From assembly GCF_017114945.1 (NCBI RefSeq), contig NZ_JABXKQ010000156.1:49028-113027 (forward strand): 64,000 nt of DNA. Reading direction: 5' to 3'. Shown in pieces: positions 27,263 through 36,419 of this stretch; position 1 is the stretch's first letter; the number at the start of each line of letters is the position of its first letter. A model generated the notes under the pieces. That model was not told the origin of the DNA and did not search any database. It saw nothing but the letters and a program-made list of their open reading frames with translations. This DNA comes from Nostoc sp. JL34 (GTDB lineage: Bacteria > Cyanobacteriota > Cyanobacteriia > Cyanobacteriales > Nostocaceae). Both the position numbers and the translations under genes were made by a program.

Positions 27263-28399
27263 ATGATGGTGTGCGAATACAAGCCTGGTTTAGAAGGCAT
27301 TCCCGCCGCTCAATCAAGTATCAGCTATGTTGATGGGCAAAAGGGAATACTAGAATATCGTGGCATTAGGATTGAGGAACTAGCAGAAAAAAGTACATTC
27401 TTAGAAACTGCTTATCTCTTAATCTGGGGTAAACTGCCAAGCAAGGAAGAACTGGAAACATTTGAGCATGAAGTTCGTTACCACCGACGGATTAAGTACC
27501 GCATTCGGGACATGATGAAATGCTTTCCAGAAAGTGGCCACCCAATGGATGCCCTACAAGCTTCTGCTGCTGCTTTAGGCTTGTTTTATTCGCTCCGCGA
27601 TTTGCACAATCCTGTCTACATTCGAGATTCAGTGGTGCGCCTGATAGCAACCATTCCCACGATGGTGGCGGCGTTCCAACTGATGCGGAAAGGCAATGAT
27701 CCTGTGCGTCCCCGTGATGACTTAGACTATTCAGCCAACTTTTTATACATGCTCGATGAGCGAGAACCCGATCCTCTGATGGCGCGAGTTTTTGATATCT
27801 GCTTGATACTTCAAGTCGAGCATACAATGAATGCTTCTACTTTCAGTGCCAGGGTGACAGCTTCCACCTTGACTGATCCTTATGCTGTGGTTGCTAGTGC
27901 TGTGGGAACTTTGGGTGGGCCTCTGCATGGGGGAGCCAATGAAGAAGTAATTCAGATGTTGGAAAAAATTGGCTCTGTAGAAAATGTCCGTCCCTACATA
28001 GAGCATTGTCTGGAAACTAAATCTAAAATTATGGGCTTTGGACATCGTGTGTATAAAGTGAAAGACCCACGAGCCATAATTTTACAAGGACTAGCAGAGC
28101 AATTGTTTGAAAAGTTTGGCCATGACAAATTTTATGACATTGCTCAAGAAATGGAACGAGTGGTAGAGGAAAAACTTGGTAGCAAGGGAATTTATCCCAA
28201 TATTGACTTTTATTCCGGTTTGGTGTATAGGAAGATGGGAATTCCCACCGACTTGTTTACGCCAATATTTGCGATCGCTCGTGTTGCCGGTTGGCTAGCC
28301 CACTGGAAAGAACAACTAGCAGAAAACCGGATTTTCCGTCCTACCCAGGTTTACAACGGTCTGCACGAAGTTACTTATACCCCCATTGACAAACGGTAA
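27263..28399 (+). CDS. gltA: Citrate synthase
   Basis: 378 residues, the length of the short Gram-positive/cyanobacterial type. N-terminus GLEGIPAAQSSISYVDG and LEYRGIRIEELA; active-site segments GGPLHGGANEEV, IMGFGHRVYKVKDPR and NIDFYSGLVYR supply the catalytic His, His and Asp. It condenses acetyl-CoA and oxaloacetate to provide carbon skeletons for nitrogen assimilation. Translation starts at either of two adjacent ATGs at 27263/27266. Confidence 0.95.
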   Translation: MMVCEYKPGLEGIPAAQSSISYVDGQKGILEYRGIRIEELAEKSTFLETAYLLIWGKLPSKEELETFEHEVRYHRRIKYRIRDMMKCFPESGHPMDALQASAAALGLFYSLRDLHNPVYIRDSVVRLIATIPTMVAAFQLMRKGNDPVRPRDDLDYSANFLYMLDEREPDPLMARVFDICLILQVEHTMNASTFSARVTASTLTDPYAVVASAVGTLGGPLHGGANEEVIQMLEKIGSVENVRPYIEHCLETKSKIMGFGHRVYKVKDPRAIILQGLAEQLFEKFGHDKFYDIAQEMERVVEEKLGSKGIYPNIDFYSGLVYRKMGIPTDLFTPIFAIARVAGWLAHWKEQLAENRIFRPTQVYNGLHEVTYTPIDKR

Positions 28400-28747
28400 A
28401 TGGGCATAGGGCATGGGGCATTGGGCATTGGGTACAAGAGGCAGAGGTGCGGAGGGGCAGAGGGGCAGAGGGGAAAGACTTACTGCAACTTCTCCTCTGC
28501 TCCCCTGCCCCCTTGCTCCCCTGCTCCCCCATCCCTCAATAGCCAATCTCAATGCCAACCATAAGTAGAAATTCTCATCTCGCTTCAGGGTGGTCAAACC
28601 ATCCAACGATATACTAGGCATGGGAATTGGCAACAAATCTTCAATCGGGCGTCATCTGGGCAAAAATTAAAAATGGGTGAATTTACAGGTATTAATTTAA
28701 CTAATAGTTGTAACTCACCATGACTCGATGTCTTAAAGAGCGGAAAC
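28400..28747. repeat. G/C-skewed repeat region between gltA and ndhA
   Basis: Heptamer-like GGGCATTGGGCATTGGGTA units (28403-28430) are followed by purine-rich AGGGGCAGAGGGGCAGAGG (about 28453-28475) and pyrimidine-rich CTCCCCTGCCCCCTTGCTCC (about 28498-28527). The last two are complementary enough to form a long hairpin. The final 150 bases probably hold the ndhA promoter. No gene seen. Confidence 0.6.
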
Positions 28748-29866
28748 ATGAATTCAGGAATTGACCTCCAAGGAACTTTTATTGAATCCCTCCGGGATTT
28801 AGGCATACCAGCAGGAACAGCCAAAGCGATTTGGATGCCCTTGCCAATGATACTGATGCTGATTGGGGCAACAGTGGGGGTATTAGTTGCTACTTGGCTA
28901 GAACGGAAAATTTCTGCCTCCGCACAGCAGCGAATTGGGCCAGAATACCAGGGGCCTTTTGGGTTGCTGGTGCCTGTAGCGGATGGTCTGAAGTTGTTAT
29001 TTAAAGAAGATATAGTACCAGCCAAATCTGACCCTTGGCTGTTTACCCTCGGGCCAATTATTGTTGTAATTCCGGTATTTCTGTCGTTCCTGATCGTTCC
29101 CTTTGGGCAGAATATCGTAGTTAGTAATGTGGGTATGGGCGTATTCTTGTGGATTGCCTTGTCAAGCATTCAACCCATTGGCTTGTTGATGGCTGGCTAC
29201 GCATCTAATAATAAATACTCCCTCTTAGGGGGCTTGCGGGCAGCAGCGCAATCTATTAGTTATGAAATTCCCTTGGCGTTGGCGGTGTTAGCGATCGCTA
29301 TGATGTCTAACAGCCTCAGCACCGTTGATATTGTCAATCAACAATCTGGCTACGGCATCCTGGGCTGGAACATTTGGCGACAACCAATCGGTTTTCTGAT
29401 CTTTTGGATAGCCGCCCTAGCTGAATGCGAACGATTACCCTTTGACTTACCCGAAGCGGAAGAAGAAATCGTTGCAGGATATCAGACTGAATACTCAGGC
29501 ATGAAATTCGGTCTGTTCTACCTGGGTTCCTACGTTAACTTGATCCTTTCTTCCCTACTAGTAGCAATTCTCTACCTGGGCGGTTGGGACTTTCCTATTC
29601 CTCTTAACCTCATCGCTGATTGGCTTGGAGTCAGTGAAGTAAATCCCGTGTTCCAGATAGTAACTGCTTCTTTGGGGATAACGATGACCGTCTTCAAAGC
29701 CTATCTACTAGTATTTGTCGCCATCCTGTTGCGCTGGACAGTGCCACGGGTACGGATTGACCAACTGTTAGATTTAGGATGGAAGTTTTTGTTACCAGTC
29801 GGCTTGGTTAATCTCCTATTAACCGCCGCCCTGAAACTAGCCTTTCCCTTCGCTTTTGGTGGTTAG
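28748..29866 (+). CDS. ndhA: NAD(P)H-quinone oxidoreductase subunit 1 (NdhA)
   Basis: 372 residues and about eight membrane segments, the NuoH/ND1 subunit linking the peripheral arm to the membrane arm near the quinone site of the thylakoid NDH-1 complex. Conserved segments are ATWLERKISASAQQRIGPEY, QGPFGLLVPVADGLKLLFKE, and AALAECERLPFDLPEAEEE then VAGYQTEYSGMKF. First gene of the ndhA-I-G-E cluster. Confidence 0.96.
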   Translation: MNSGIDLQGTFIESLRDLGIPAGTAKAIWMPLPMILMLIGATVGVLVATWLERKISASAQQRIGPEYQGPFGLLVPVADGLKLLFKEDIVPAKSDPWLFTLGPIIVVIPVFLSFLIVPFGQNIVVSNVGMGVFLWIALSSIQPIGLLMAGYASNNKYSLLGGLRAAAQSISYEIPLALAVLAIAMMSNSLSTVDIVNQQSGYGILGWNIWRQPIGFLIFWIAALAECERLPFDLPEAEEEIVAGYQTEYSGMKFGLFYLGSYVNLILSSLLVAILYLGGWDFPIPLNLIADWLGVSEVNPVFQIVTASLGITMTVFKAYLLVFVAILLRWTVPRVRIDQLLDLGWKFLLPVGLVNLLLTAALKLAFPFAFGG

Positions 29867-29945
29867 TCATTAGTCATTAGTCGTTAGTCATTAGTACAAA
29901 TGACTAATGACCAAGGACAAAGGACAAGGGACAAATAACGCTGAT
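29867..29945. repeat. Heptamer tandem repeat between ndhA and ndhI
   Basis: TAGTCAT and complementary AATGACC/GGACAAA units fill the gap; the two halves are inverse complements and could form a hairpin in the transcript. Confidence 0.7.
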
Positions 29946-29971
29946 AGCTTAAAAAGAGAGAGTGAAACACA

Positions 29972-30556
29972 ATGCTCAAGTTCCTAAAACAAGTTGGTGA
30001 TTACGCCAAAGAAACGGTACAAGCTGCGCGTTATATTGGTCAGGGGCTTTCTGTCACCTTCGATCACATGCGGCGGCGTCCAATTACTGTCCAGTACCCT
30101 TACGAGAAACTGATTCCTGGTGAACGGTTTCGCGGTAGAATTCACTTTGAATTTGATAAGTGTATCGCTTGCGAAGTCTGTGTTCGCGTTTGTCCAATTA
30201 ACTTGCCTGTAGTAGATTGGGAATTCGACAAAGCCAGCAAAAAGAAAAAACTCAACCACTACAGCATTGACTTTGGAGTTTGTATCTTTTGCGGTAATTG
30301 TGTGGAATTTTGCCCCACTAACTGTCTATCCATGACAGAAGAGTATGAGCTTGCTACTTACGATCGCCATGAATTGAACTATGACAACGTGGCGTTAGGT
30401 CGTCTGCCTTATAAGGTGACAGATGATCCAATGGTTACACCACTGCGCGAACTAGTTTACCTACCCAAAGGCGTCCTCGAACCACATGGACTGCCCGCAG
30501 ATGCGCCACGTGCGGGTGCGCGTCCAGAAGACCTCGTAGAACAAACAGAAAAATAA
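29972..30556 (+). CDS. ndhI: NAD(P)H-quinone oxidoreductase subunit I (NdhI)
   Basis: 194 residues with two 4Fe-4S ferredoxin motifs, CIACEVCVRVCP (about 64-75) and CIFCGNCVEFCP (about 103-114), each followed by Pro. It is the TYKY-type peripheral-arm subunit carrying electrons towards the quinone. N-terminal QAARYIGQGLSVTFDHMRRR is typical of the cyanobacterial/chloroplast form. AGAGAGTG upstream provides a ribosome-binding site. Confidence 0.96.
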   Translation: MLKFLKQVGDYAKETVQAARYIGQGLSVTFDHMRRRPITVQYPYEKLIPGERFRGRIHFEFDKCIACEVCVRVCPINLPVVDWEFDKASKKKKLNHYSIDFGVCIFCGNCVEFCPTNCLSMTEEYELATYDRHELNYDNVALGRLPYKVTDDPMVTPLRELVYLPKGVLEPHGLPADAPRAGARPEDLVEQTEK

Positions 30557-30817
30557 ATGTCATTTGTAATTTGTCCATTGTCATTTGTCCTTTGTTATTT
30601 GACCAATACTTCTCTACTAGAGGCTGTACCAACGGCAAAGCTCAGTACAAATGACCAATGACTAATGACCAATGACTAATGACCAATGACTAATGATCAA
30701 TGACCCTTCGGGTGACGCTCCTGCGTCGCTATCGCTTCGCTAACGCCAGTTGCTCATGGGGGAAAGCCCCAAGACCGCACTGGCTCACCAATGACCAATG
30801 ACTAAGGACAAAAAACA
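30557..30817. repeat. Heptamer repeats and dispersed repeat between ndhI and ndhG
   Basis: CATTTGT/TGACCAA-type heptamers flank a dispersed repeat at 30701-30789. The repeat is an inverse copy of the one at 12301-12361 in the chemotaxis-like operon but carries an extra segment (GACGCTCCTGCGTCGCTATC and following). Confidence 0.75.
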
Positions 30818-31435
30818 GTGAATCTAGCAGAAGGAGTACAGTTAGTATCACTTGGCATACTGAGCGTGATGATGATTGGGGCAGCCATTGGTGTGGTGCT
30901 GTTCTCTAACATTGTCTATTCTGCCTTTATGTTGGGGGGTGTGTTCATCAGCATAGCGGGAATCTACCTGTTGCTAAATGCTGATTTTGTTGCAGCTGCA
31001 CAAATACTAATTTACGTTGGGGCGGTTAACGTGTTGATTTTGTTTGCCATTATGTTGGTGAACAAGCGAGAGAATTTTGTCGCATTTCCCAACTCTTGGG
31101 TGCGAAAAGTCCTAACAGGTATAGTTAGTGTAGGATTGTTTGGTCTTTTAAGTACGATGGTACTAGCTACTCCTTGGGTCTACTCAACAACTGCTCCTGT
31201 GGTGGGTGGTGAAAGTTCTATTATTTTGATTGGAGAGCATTTCTTCACTGACTTTTTACTACCTTTTGAACTGGCTTCCATTTTGCTGCTGATAGCGATG
31301 GTAGGAGCAATTATTTTGGCACGTCGCGAGTATTTGCCAGACCCACTGACACCATCCGATCTGCGGCAGACTGTTTTGACTTTGCAAGAACGCCCCAGAG
31401 AACTAGTATCAACAACTAGCGAAACAAAAGAGTAA
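30818..31435 (+). CDS. ndhG: NAD(P)H-quinone oxidoreductase subunit 6 (NdhG)
   Basis: 205 residues and five membrane helices, starting at GTG 30818 (MNLAEGVQLVSLGILSVMMI). The NuoJ/ND6 signature ADFVAAAQILIYVGAVNVLI and FAIMLVNKRE is clear. The C-terminal tail REYLPDPLTPSDLRQTVLTL is soluble. It is a membrane-arm subunit of NDH-1. Confidence 0.95.
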   Translation: MNLAEGVQLVSLGILSVMMIGAAIGVVLFSNIVYSAFMLGGVFISIAGIYLLLNADFVAAAQILIYVGAVNVLILFAIMLVNKRENFVAFPNSWVRKVLTGIVSVGLFGLLSTMVLATPWVYSTTAPVVGGESSIILIGEHFFTDFLLPFELASILLLIAMVGAIILARREYLPDPLTPSDLRQTVLTLQERPRELVSTTSETKE

Positions 31436-31494
31436 TATTTGCAACCTCAGTCGTAGATAGACAGCCAGCTTTTCCAGTAGGGATACTTAGATTC

Positions 31495-31800
31495 ATGCAA
31501 CTCCAGTACTTTTTGTTACTAGCAGCAGCTTTATTCTGCATCGGCATTTACGGTTTAATTACCAGCCGCAACGCTGTGCGGGTGCTGATGTCAATTGAAT
31601 TACTGCTCAATGCTGTTAATCTGAATTTAATGGCATTTTCCAACTTCCTCGACTCAACATTAATTAAGGGTCAGGTTTTCACAGTATTTGTGATTACCGT
31701 GGCCGCAGCCGAGGCGGCGGTGGGTTTAGCGATCGTGCTGGCCATTTATCGCAACCGCGATACCGTCGATATGGAGCAGTTTAATCTCCTGAAATGGTAA
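31495..31800 (+). CDS. ndhE: NAD(P)H-quinone oxidoreductase subunit 4L (NdhE)
   Basis: 101 residues with three membrane helices: MQLQYFLLLAAALFCIGIYG, the conserved RVLMSIELLLNAVNLNLMAF (with the Glu used in proton transfer) and VFVITVAAAEAAVGLAIVLA. NuoK/ND4L subunit, full length, 59 bases after ndhG. Confidence 0.96.
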   Translation: MQLQYFLLLAAALFCIGIYGLITSRNAVRVLMSIELLLNAVNLNLMAFSNFLDSTLIKGQVFTVFVITVAAAEAAVGLAIVLAIYRNRDTVDMEQFNLLKW

Positions 31801-31806
31801 TTGTGC

Positions 31807-32727
31807 GTGCAACTCAAGCAGGTAATCATTGCTTATAAAGCGCGGGATGCCCGGAGTAAACAATGGGCAGAAATCTGTGCGAAACAACTAGAAAGTCGCG
31901 ATTGCCAAGTGTTGATGGGGCCTAGCGGGCCGAAAGACAACCCCTATCCAGTCTTTTTGGCTTCAGCGGGTCAACCAATCGATCTCGCTTTGGTACTCGG
32001 CGGCGATGGTACTGTTTTAACTGGTGCCAGACATTTAGCCCCAGCTGGTATCCCAATTCTGGGAGTGAATGTGGGAGGACATCTGGGGTTTTTAACTGAG
32101 TCAGTGGAAGAGTTTCAGGATACAGAGAAAGTTTGGGATCGGCTGTTTGAGGATCGCTATGCTATCCAACGACGGATGATGTTACAAGCTGCGGTGTATG
32201 AGGGTCATGGGTCTAATTTAGAACCAGTGAGTGAGCATTACCTGGCTTTGAATGAATTTTGTGTCAAACCCGCCTCCGCTGACCGAATGATCACCTCAAT
32301 TCTGGAAATGGAAATCGATGGTGAGGTAGTTGATCAATACGTCGGGGATGGGTTGATTATTTCCACTCCTACAGGTTCCACAGGTTACACCGTTTCTGCT
32401 AATGGGCCAATTATGCACGATGGTATGGAGGCGATTACCGTCACTCCCATTTGTGCAATGAGCCTTTCTAGTCGCTCCCTGGTTTTACCTCCTGGTTCTG
32501 TGGTGAGTATTTGGCCTTTGGGTGATTACGATTTGAGTACCAAGCTGTGGACAGATGGGGTTTTAGGGACTTCAATTTGGCCCGGACACCGTGTTGATGT
32601 GCGGATGGCAGATTGTCGGGCTAAATTTATTATTTTGCGCGAGAACAATTCCTACTATCAGACGCTACGGGAAAAGTTGCTGTGGGCAGGTACAAGGGTT
32701 CACTACAGCAATAATCACCGTAATTAA
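31807..32727 (+). CDS. nadK: NAD kinase
   Basis: About 307 residues from GTG 31807 (MQLKQVIIAYKARDARSK); a TTG at 31801 is possible but less likely. Motifs: LALVLGGDGTVLTGAR (GGDGT, nucleotide-binding), GVNVGGHLGFLTE, LNEFCVKPASADRM, and PTGSTGYTVSANGPIM. It phosphorylates NAD to NADP. It starts 6 bases after ndhE, so it is probably co-transcribed with the NDH-1 genes. A terminator follows at 32789. Confidence 0.93.
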   Translation: MQLKQVIIAYKARDARSKQWAEICAKQLESRDCQVLMGPSGPKDNPYPVFLASAGQPIDLALVLGGDGTVLTGARHLAPAGIPILGVNVGGHLGFLTESVEEFQDTEKVWDRLFEDRYAIQRRMMLQAAVYEGHGSNLEPVSEHYLALNEFCVKPASADRMITSILEMEIDGEVVDQYVGDGLIISTPTGSTGYTVSANGPIMHDGMEAITVTPICAMSLSSRSLVLPPGSVVSIWPLGDYDLSTKLWTDGVLGTSIWPGHRVDVRMADCRAKFIILRENNSYYQTLREKLLWAGTRVHYSNNHRN

Positions 32728-32788
32728 TTAAGTATTTTAGAGTGCATTTACCGCAGATTGCGATCAGGCATCGCAACCAAAATTATCC

Positions 32789-32815
32789 AAGCCCCTGGAT
32801 TCATCCGGGGGCTTT
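32789..32815 (+). terminator. Terminator of the ndh-nadK cluster
   Basis: AAGCCCCTGGA and TCCGGGGGCTT form a stem around TTCA, about 60 bases after the nadK stop. Only a short T run follows, so termination may be partial. Confidence 0.65.
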
Positions 32816-33081
32816 CTGCCTGATTTTGATTCTTTTAACTGACTTGCATTTATAGCGTATATCAAAGGAAAATTTTGTATCTTATTGCCAGATTTTTTAG
32901 GAATTAATGTCCATAATAAAAACACTCTACCTCTAATCCCAGAAAGTAAAAAAGTTCTCTAAAGGATCTTTTATCGAAAACCCTCTCAATCACCCTTCGA
33001 CACATTAATGCATAATGTGAGCTACTTGTATAGCCCCTAAATCCTGGAAGGATATTTTCGCAAATCTAAGTAGGAAGATAG

Positions 33082-33876
33082 ATGGAAGTTTCTGGACGCA
33101 ACATCAATTACCCACTGAATCCTCTTCCCCCTCTTGAAGATTTTCCCGTCCTTAAAACTGAAAAATATATCCTACGACTTGCTTCAACTGAAGAAGAATT
33201 AGAATCAATTTTTCGGTTACGTTTTGAAGTTTTTAATCTGGAACTAGGCTTAGGATTCTCTACTTCCAACTTTACCCAGATGGATATAGATAAGTTTGAT
33301 GCGATTTGCCATCATTTAATCCTGATCTCCAAGCAGACGGGTAAAACGATTGGAACATATCGGATGCAAACCTATACAATGGCTTCTCAAAGACTGGGCT
33401 TTGATGCTGCCGATATATTTAATCTTAATGGAATTCCTAATTCTGTGCTTCAAGTATCAGTAGAAGTTGGACGTGCATGTATAGCTAAAGAATATCGCAA
33501 TAGTCAGGCACTTTTATTACTCTGGGAAGGGCTGGCAAATTATCTCATCTGGAGTAAAAACCAATATTTCTTTGGCTGTGCATCATTACTAACGCAATGT
33601 CCCTGGCAAGCTACTTGCGCTTATGATTATTTTCGGCAGAATGGCTTGATGCATCCAAGTATTTTGGTTTATCCAAATTCACAATCTTATCTAGAATTAC
33701 CTCAAGATTGTCCAGATTCATATAATTTAGAAATTCCTAAAATTTTACAGGCATACTTGAATATTGGAGCGAAAATATGCAGTGTTCCAGCTATTGATTC
33801 ACAGTTTAAAACTATTGATTTTTTAACTATATCTAATAGCAAAGACTTTGCTAGATGGCGTTACCAAATTTTGTGA
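33082..33876 (+). CDS. GNAT-type N-acyltransferase (OlsB-like, hemolysin-like family)
   Basis: 264 residues. LRLASTEEELESIFRLRFEV (about 31-50) begins the acyl-homoserine-lactone-synthase/OlsB-like fold; HHLILISKQTGKTIGTYRMQ and VEVGRACIAKEYRNSQAL (about 129-146) form the acyl-donor site; FFGCASLLTQC follows. Family members transfer acyl groups from acyl-ACP to amines such as ornithine. The substrate is not known. There are unusually many Cys residues in the second half. Confidence 0.75.
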   Translation: MEVSGRNINYPLNPLPPLEDFPVLKTEKYILRLASTEEELESIFRLRFEVFNLELGLGFSTSNFTQMDIDKFDAICHHLILISKQTGKTIGTYRMQTYTMASQRLGFDAADIFNLNGIPNSVLQVSVEVGRACIAKEYRNSQALLLLWEGLANYLIWSKNQYFFGCASLLTQCPWQATCAYDYFRQNGLMHPSILVYPNSQSYLELPQDCPDSYNLEIPKILQAYLNIGAKICSVPAIDSQFKTIDFLTISNSKDFARWRYQIL

Positions 33877-33938
33877 AAATTCTCTTTTAAGCTAACAACA
33901 GTCAGTCGCAGGTAGCTAGAGGAACTAAAATTTGATGT

Positions 33939-34337
33939 TCATGACTCTAAATCTGGAGCGATCGCATCAACTTCAACTTCAATTAACATCCCTGGATCAA
34001 CTAAGGATTTAACTTCTACCATAGTTGAAGCTGGTGGATTTTCTCCAAAGAATTCTTGATGTGCTCGTCCAAATTCAGCCCAACAGCTAATGTTTGTAAC
34101 GAACATCCGAGTCCGCACAACATTGCTTTGATCGGCATCTAAGTCTTGTAAAGCTTTTTGGATAATTTCAAAACAGCGCTTTGCCTGTGCATAAGCATCG
34201 CCAGGAGCAAAAACACCTCCTGTGGTATCAACTGGTGCAGTACCAGAAATATAAATGTGGTTTCCGACTCTTATGCCTCGACAGTAACCTACTTTTGACT
34301 CCCAAGATGCATTAGAAAATGTCCGCTTGAGTTGCAT
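33939..34337 (-). CDS. RidA/YjgF family protein
   Basis: 132 residues with the RidA pattern: GYCRGIRVGNHIYISGTAPV (about 17-36), AYAQAKRCFEIIQKAL, VVRTRMFVTNISCWAEFGRA and PPASTMVEVKSLVDPGMLIE. The catalytic Arg of the MVRTR-like site is present (VVRTRMFV). It probably hydrolyses reactive enamines/imines, though some subgroups are non-catalytic. Convergent with the acyltransferase gene. Confidence 0.9.
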   Translation of the reverse strand: MQLKRTFSNASWESKVGYCRGIRVGNHIYISGTAPVDTTGGVFAPGDAYAQAKRCFEIIQKALQDLDADQSNVVRTRMFVTNISCWAEFGRAHQEFFGENPPASTMVEVKSLVDPGMLIEVEVDAIAPDLES

Positions 34338-34620
34338 GGTAACCCTAATTTATTACAAATTTATGATATTTTACTCCACATCTGCATCTCAGTTTCATAA
34401 CCAAAGTGATTTTGGCGGTATTTGATACAACCTTGTGTAACTGTTTTCAGAGTTAATAGAAGAGAGATATTTATTGTCAATCTTTCAAATCATAATTACT
34501 CTCACTCAAAGTACTTTGGCTATGTCTGATGAACAAACTCAGATATAATTTTTAGCGATCGCACCTCGTTTCAGTCAGCCTGATTGGATTATTTTAGACA
34601 AATTCTTAGGAAAAATACTT

Positions 34621-36276
34621 ATGCGCCATCTCAAATTTGCTCCGAGTTGGTTGCGATTTTTAATTATTTTTTTATTGACAATGAGTATATTGTTTCGCTT
34701 TTTTAATCTTGATAGTAAAGTTTTCTGGCATGATGAAACTTATGCCTTATTGCGAATTTCTGGTTACACAATTAATGAAGCAAAACAGCAACTTTTTAAT
34801 AATCGTGTCATTGGTGGAGAAAGTTTTGCCCAGTTTCAAGGTGCAAATCCAGAAAAAAGCTTAAATGACACAATTATGTCTTTGGCAAAACAAGACTCTC
34901 AGCATCCACCGTTATATTACATAATAGCCAGATTGTGGATGGAAATCTTTGGTAATTCCGTGACGGCGATTAGAAGTTTATCTGCCTGCATCAGTTTGCT
35001 GGTTTTTCCTTGTGTTTATTGGCTATGCCGAGAATTATTTAATGTGCCATTATCGGTTTCTGGTGTTGCGATCGCACTCATGGCCATCTCTCCAATTCAC
35101 CTAGTGTACGCCCAAGAAGCACAAGAATATATTCTTTGGTTAGTCACCATATTACTATCCAGTGCATCTCTGCTGCGAGCCATACGGCTAGAAGATGAGC
35201 TAGCAAAAGAACGACAACGACCAGATATATTCGCTATCTGGAGCATTTATGCAGTAACTTTAGCCATCAGTCTTTATACATTTCTCTGGAGTGCATTTAT
35301 CGCAATTGCTCACGGAATTTATGTAATAATCACTGCCAAATTTCAGTTTACGGAAACTGTTAGAACTTATCTGCTAGCATCACTTGTAGGTTTTTTAGCC
35401 TTCATGCCTTGGATAACAGTTGTGATCGGTGACTTTTTTCAATTTTTGATTTCAGCAGATAAAACAACCACACAGTCATCTTTAATCCCTATATTTCCAT
35501 TTTTGCTAATGCAGTTAAGCCGGATATTTTTTGATATAGACCTTAGTTCAGAAAATTATCTAGGCTATTTAATTACGCCATTTTTTTTAACTTTGGTAGG
35601 ATATTCAATTTATTTTGTGTGTCGAACAACTAACTATAAAGTCTGGTCTTTTATCATCACATTGATTGTAGTACCAGCACTACCCCTAATAATGCCAGAT
35701 TTTATTGCTGGAGGTATACGATCATCTACCGAACCATATTTAATCCCATCTTATTTAGGAATCCAAGTAGCTGTTGCTTATCTACTAGCTACACAAGTAT
35801 ATAATGGTAACGGGTCACGCCGGAGAATTTGGCACATAATCATGGCATTAGTGATTATTTCTGGGCTAATTTCTTCTAAGGTAAGTTCCCAGGCAGAAAC
35901 TTGGTGGAATAAGGGTATGAACTATGGCAATCCACAAGTTGCCCAAATCATCAATCAAACGACTCGTCCACTTTTGATTAGTGATGCTTTGGGCAATAAT
36001 TATGGCAATGTCTTTTCTTTAAGCTATCTTTTGGAACCAAAAGTGCGATTTCTGTTGGTGAATAATCAAAAAAATCCTAAAATTCCTGATAGCTTTACTG
36101 ATGTGTTTTTACTTAATCCTTCAGATACTTGGCGCGAAACAATAGAAAAAAAGTATAAATCAAAGACAGACATTGTTTATAGTGATAACTATTATTCAAT
36201 CTGGAAATTGGCTAAAACTCGTAATTTGCGCCGACGTAATATCTCACCTAATAATAAATTATCTCCTAGTTTATAG
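34621..36276 (+). CDS. GT-C (PMT/ArnT-like, GT39-type) membrane glycosyltransferase, copy 1
   Basis: 551 residues and about ten predicted membrane helices. After TM1 comes the first extracytoplasmic loop with FWHDETYALLRISGYT (about 38-53), the acidic metal/substrate site of GT-C enzymes, then QHPPLYYIIARLWMEIFG (about 97-114). These enzymes move sugars from polyprenyl-phosphate donors. A basic tail (KTRNLRRRNISPNN) is unique to this copy. The next gene is a paralogue of the same layout. Confidence 0.82.
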   Translation: MRHLKFAPSWLRFLIIFLLTMSILFRFFNLDSKVFWHDETYALLRISGYTINEAKQQLFNNRVIGGESFAQFQGANPEKSLNDTIMSLAKQDSQHPPLYYIIARLWMEIFGNSVTAIRSLSACISLLVFPCVYWLCRELFNVPLSVSGVAIALMAISPIHLVYAQEAQEYILWLVTILLSSASLLRAIRLEDELAKERQRPDIFAIWSIYAVTLAISLYTFLWSAFIAIAHGIYVIITAKFQFTETVRTYLLASLVGFLAFMPWITVVIGDFFQFLISADKTTTQSSLIPIFPFLLMQLSRIFFDIDLSSENYLGYLITPFFLTLVGYSIYFVCRTTNYKVWSFIITLIVVPALPLIMPDFIAGGIRSSTEPYLIPSYLGIQVAVAYLLATQVYNGNGSRRRIWHIIMALVIISGLISSKVSSQAETWWNKGMNYGNPQVAQIINQTTRPLLISDALGNNYGNVFSLSYLLEPKVRFLLVNNQKNPKIPDSFTDVFLLNPSDTWRETIEKKYKSKTDIVYSDNYYSIWKLAKTRNLRRRNISPNNKLSPSL

Positions 36277-36419
36277 GATAATAGACTTTATATTATAAGC
36301 CTCAGTTAGATGGGCATATAAAGAGAATAGAATTATAACTTTTGGTGACAAAGAGTAACTATCATGTAGTTGTTTAGTTAAAGTGCATAATTGTGAACAA
36401 GTTATTATGAAATCTACTT

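Noticed and set aside
28316..28636. Minus-strand ORF over the gltA-ndhA spacer
   Set aside because: It is made of G/C-skewed repeats and the antisense of gltA.
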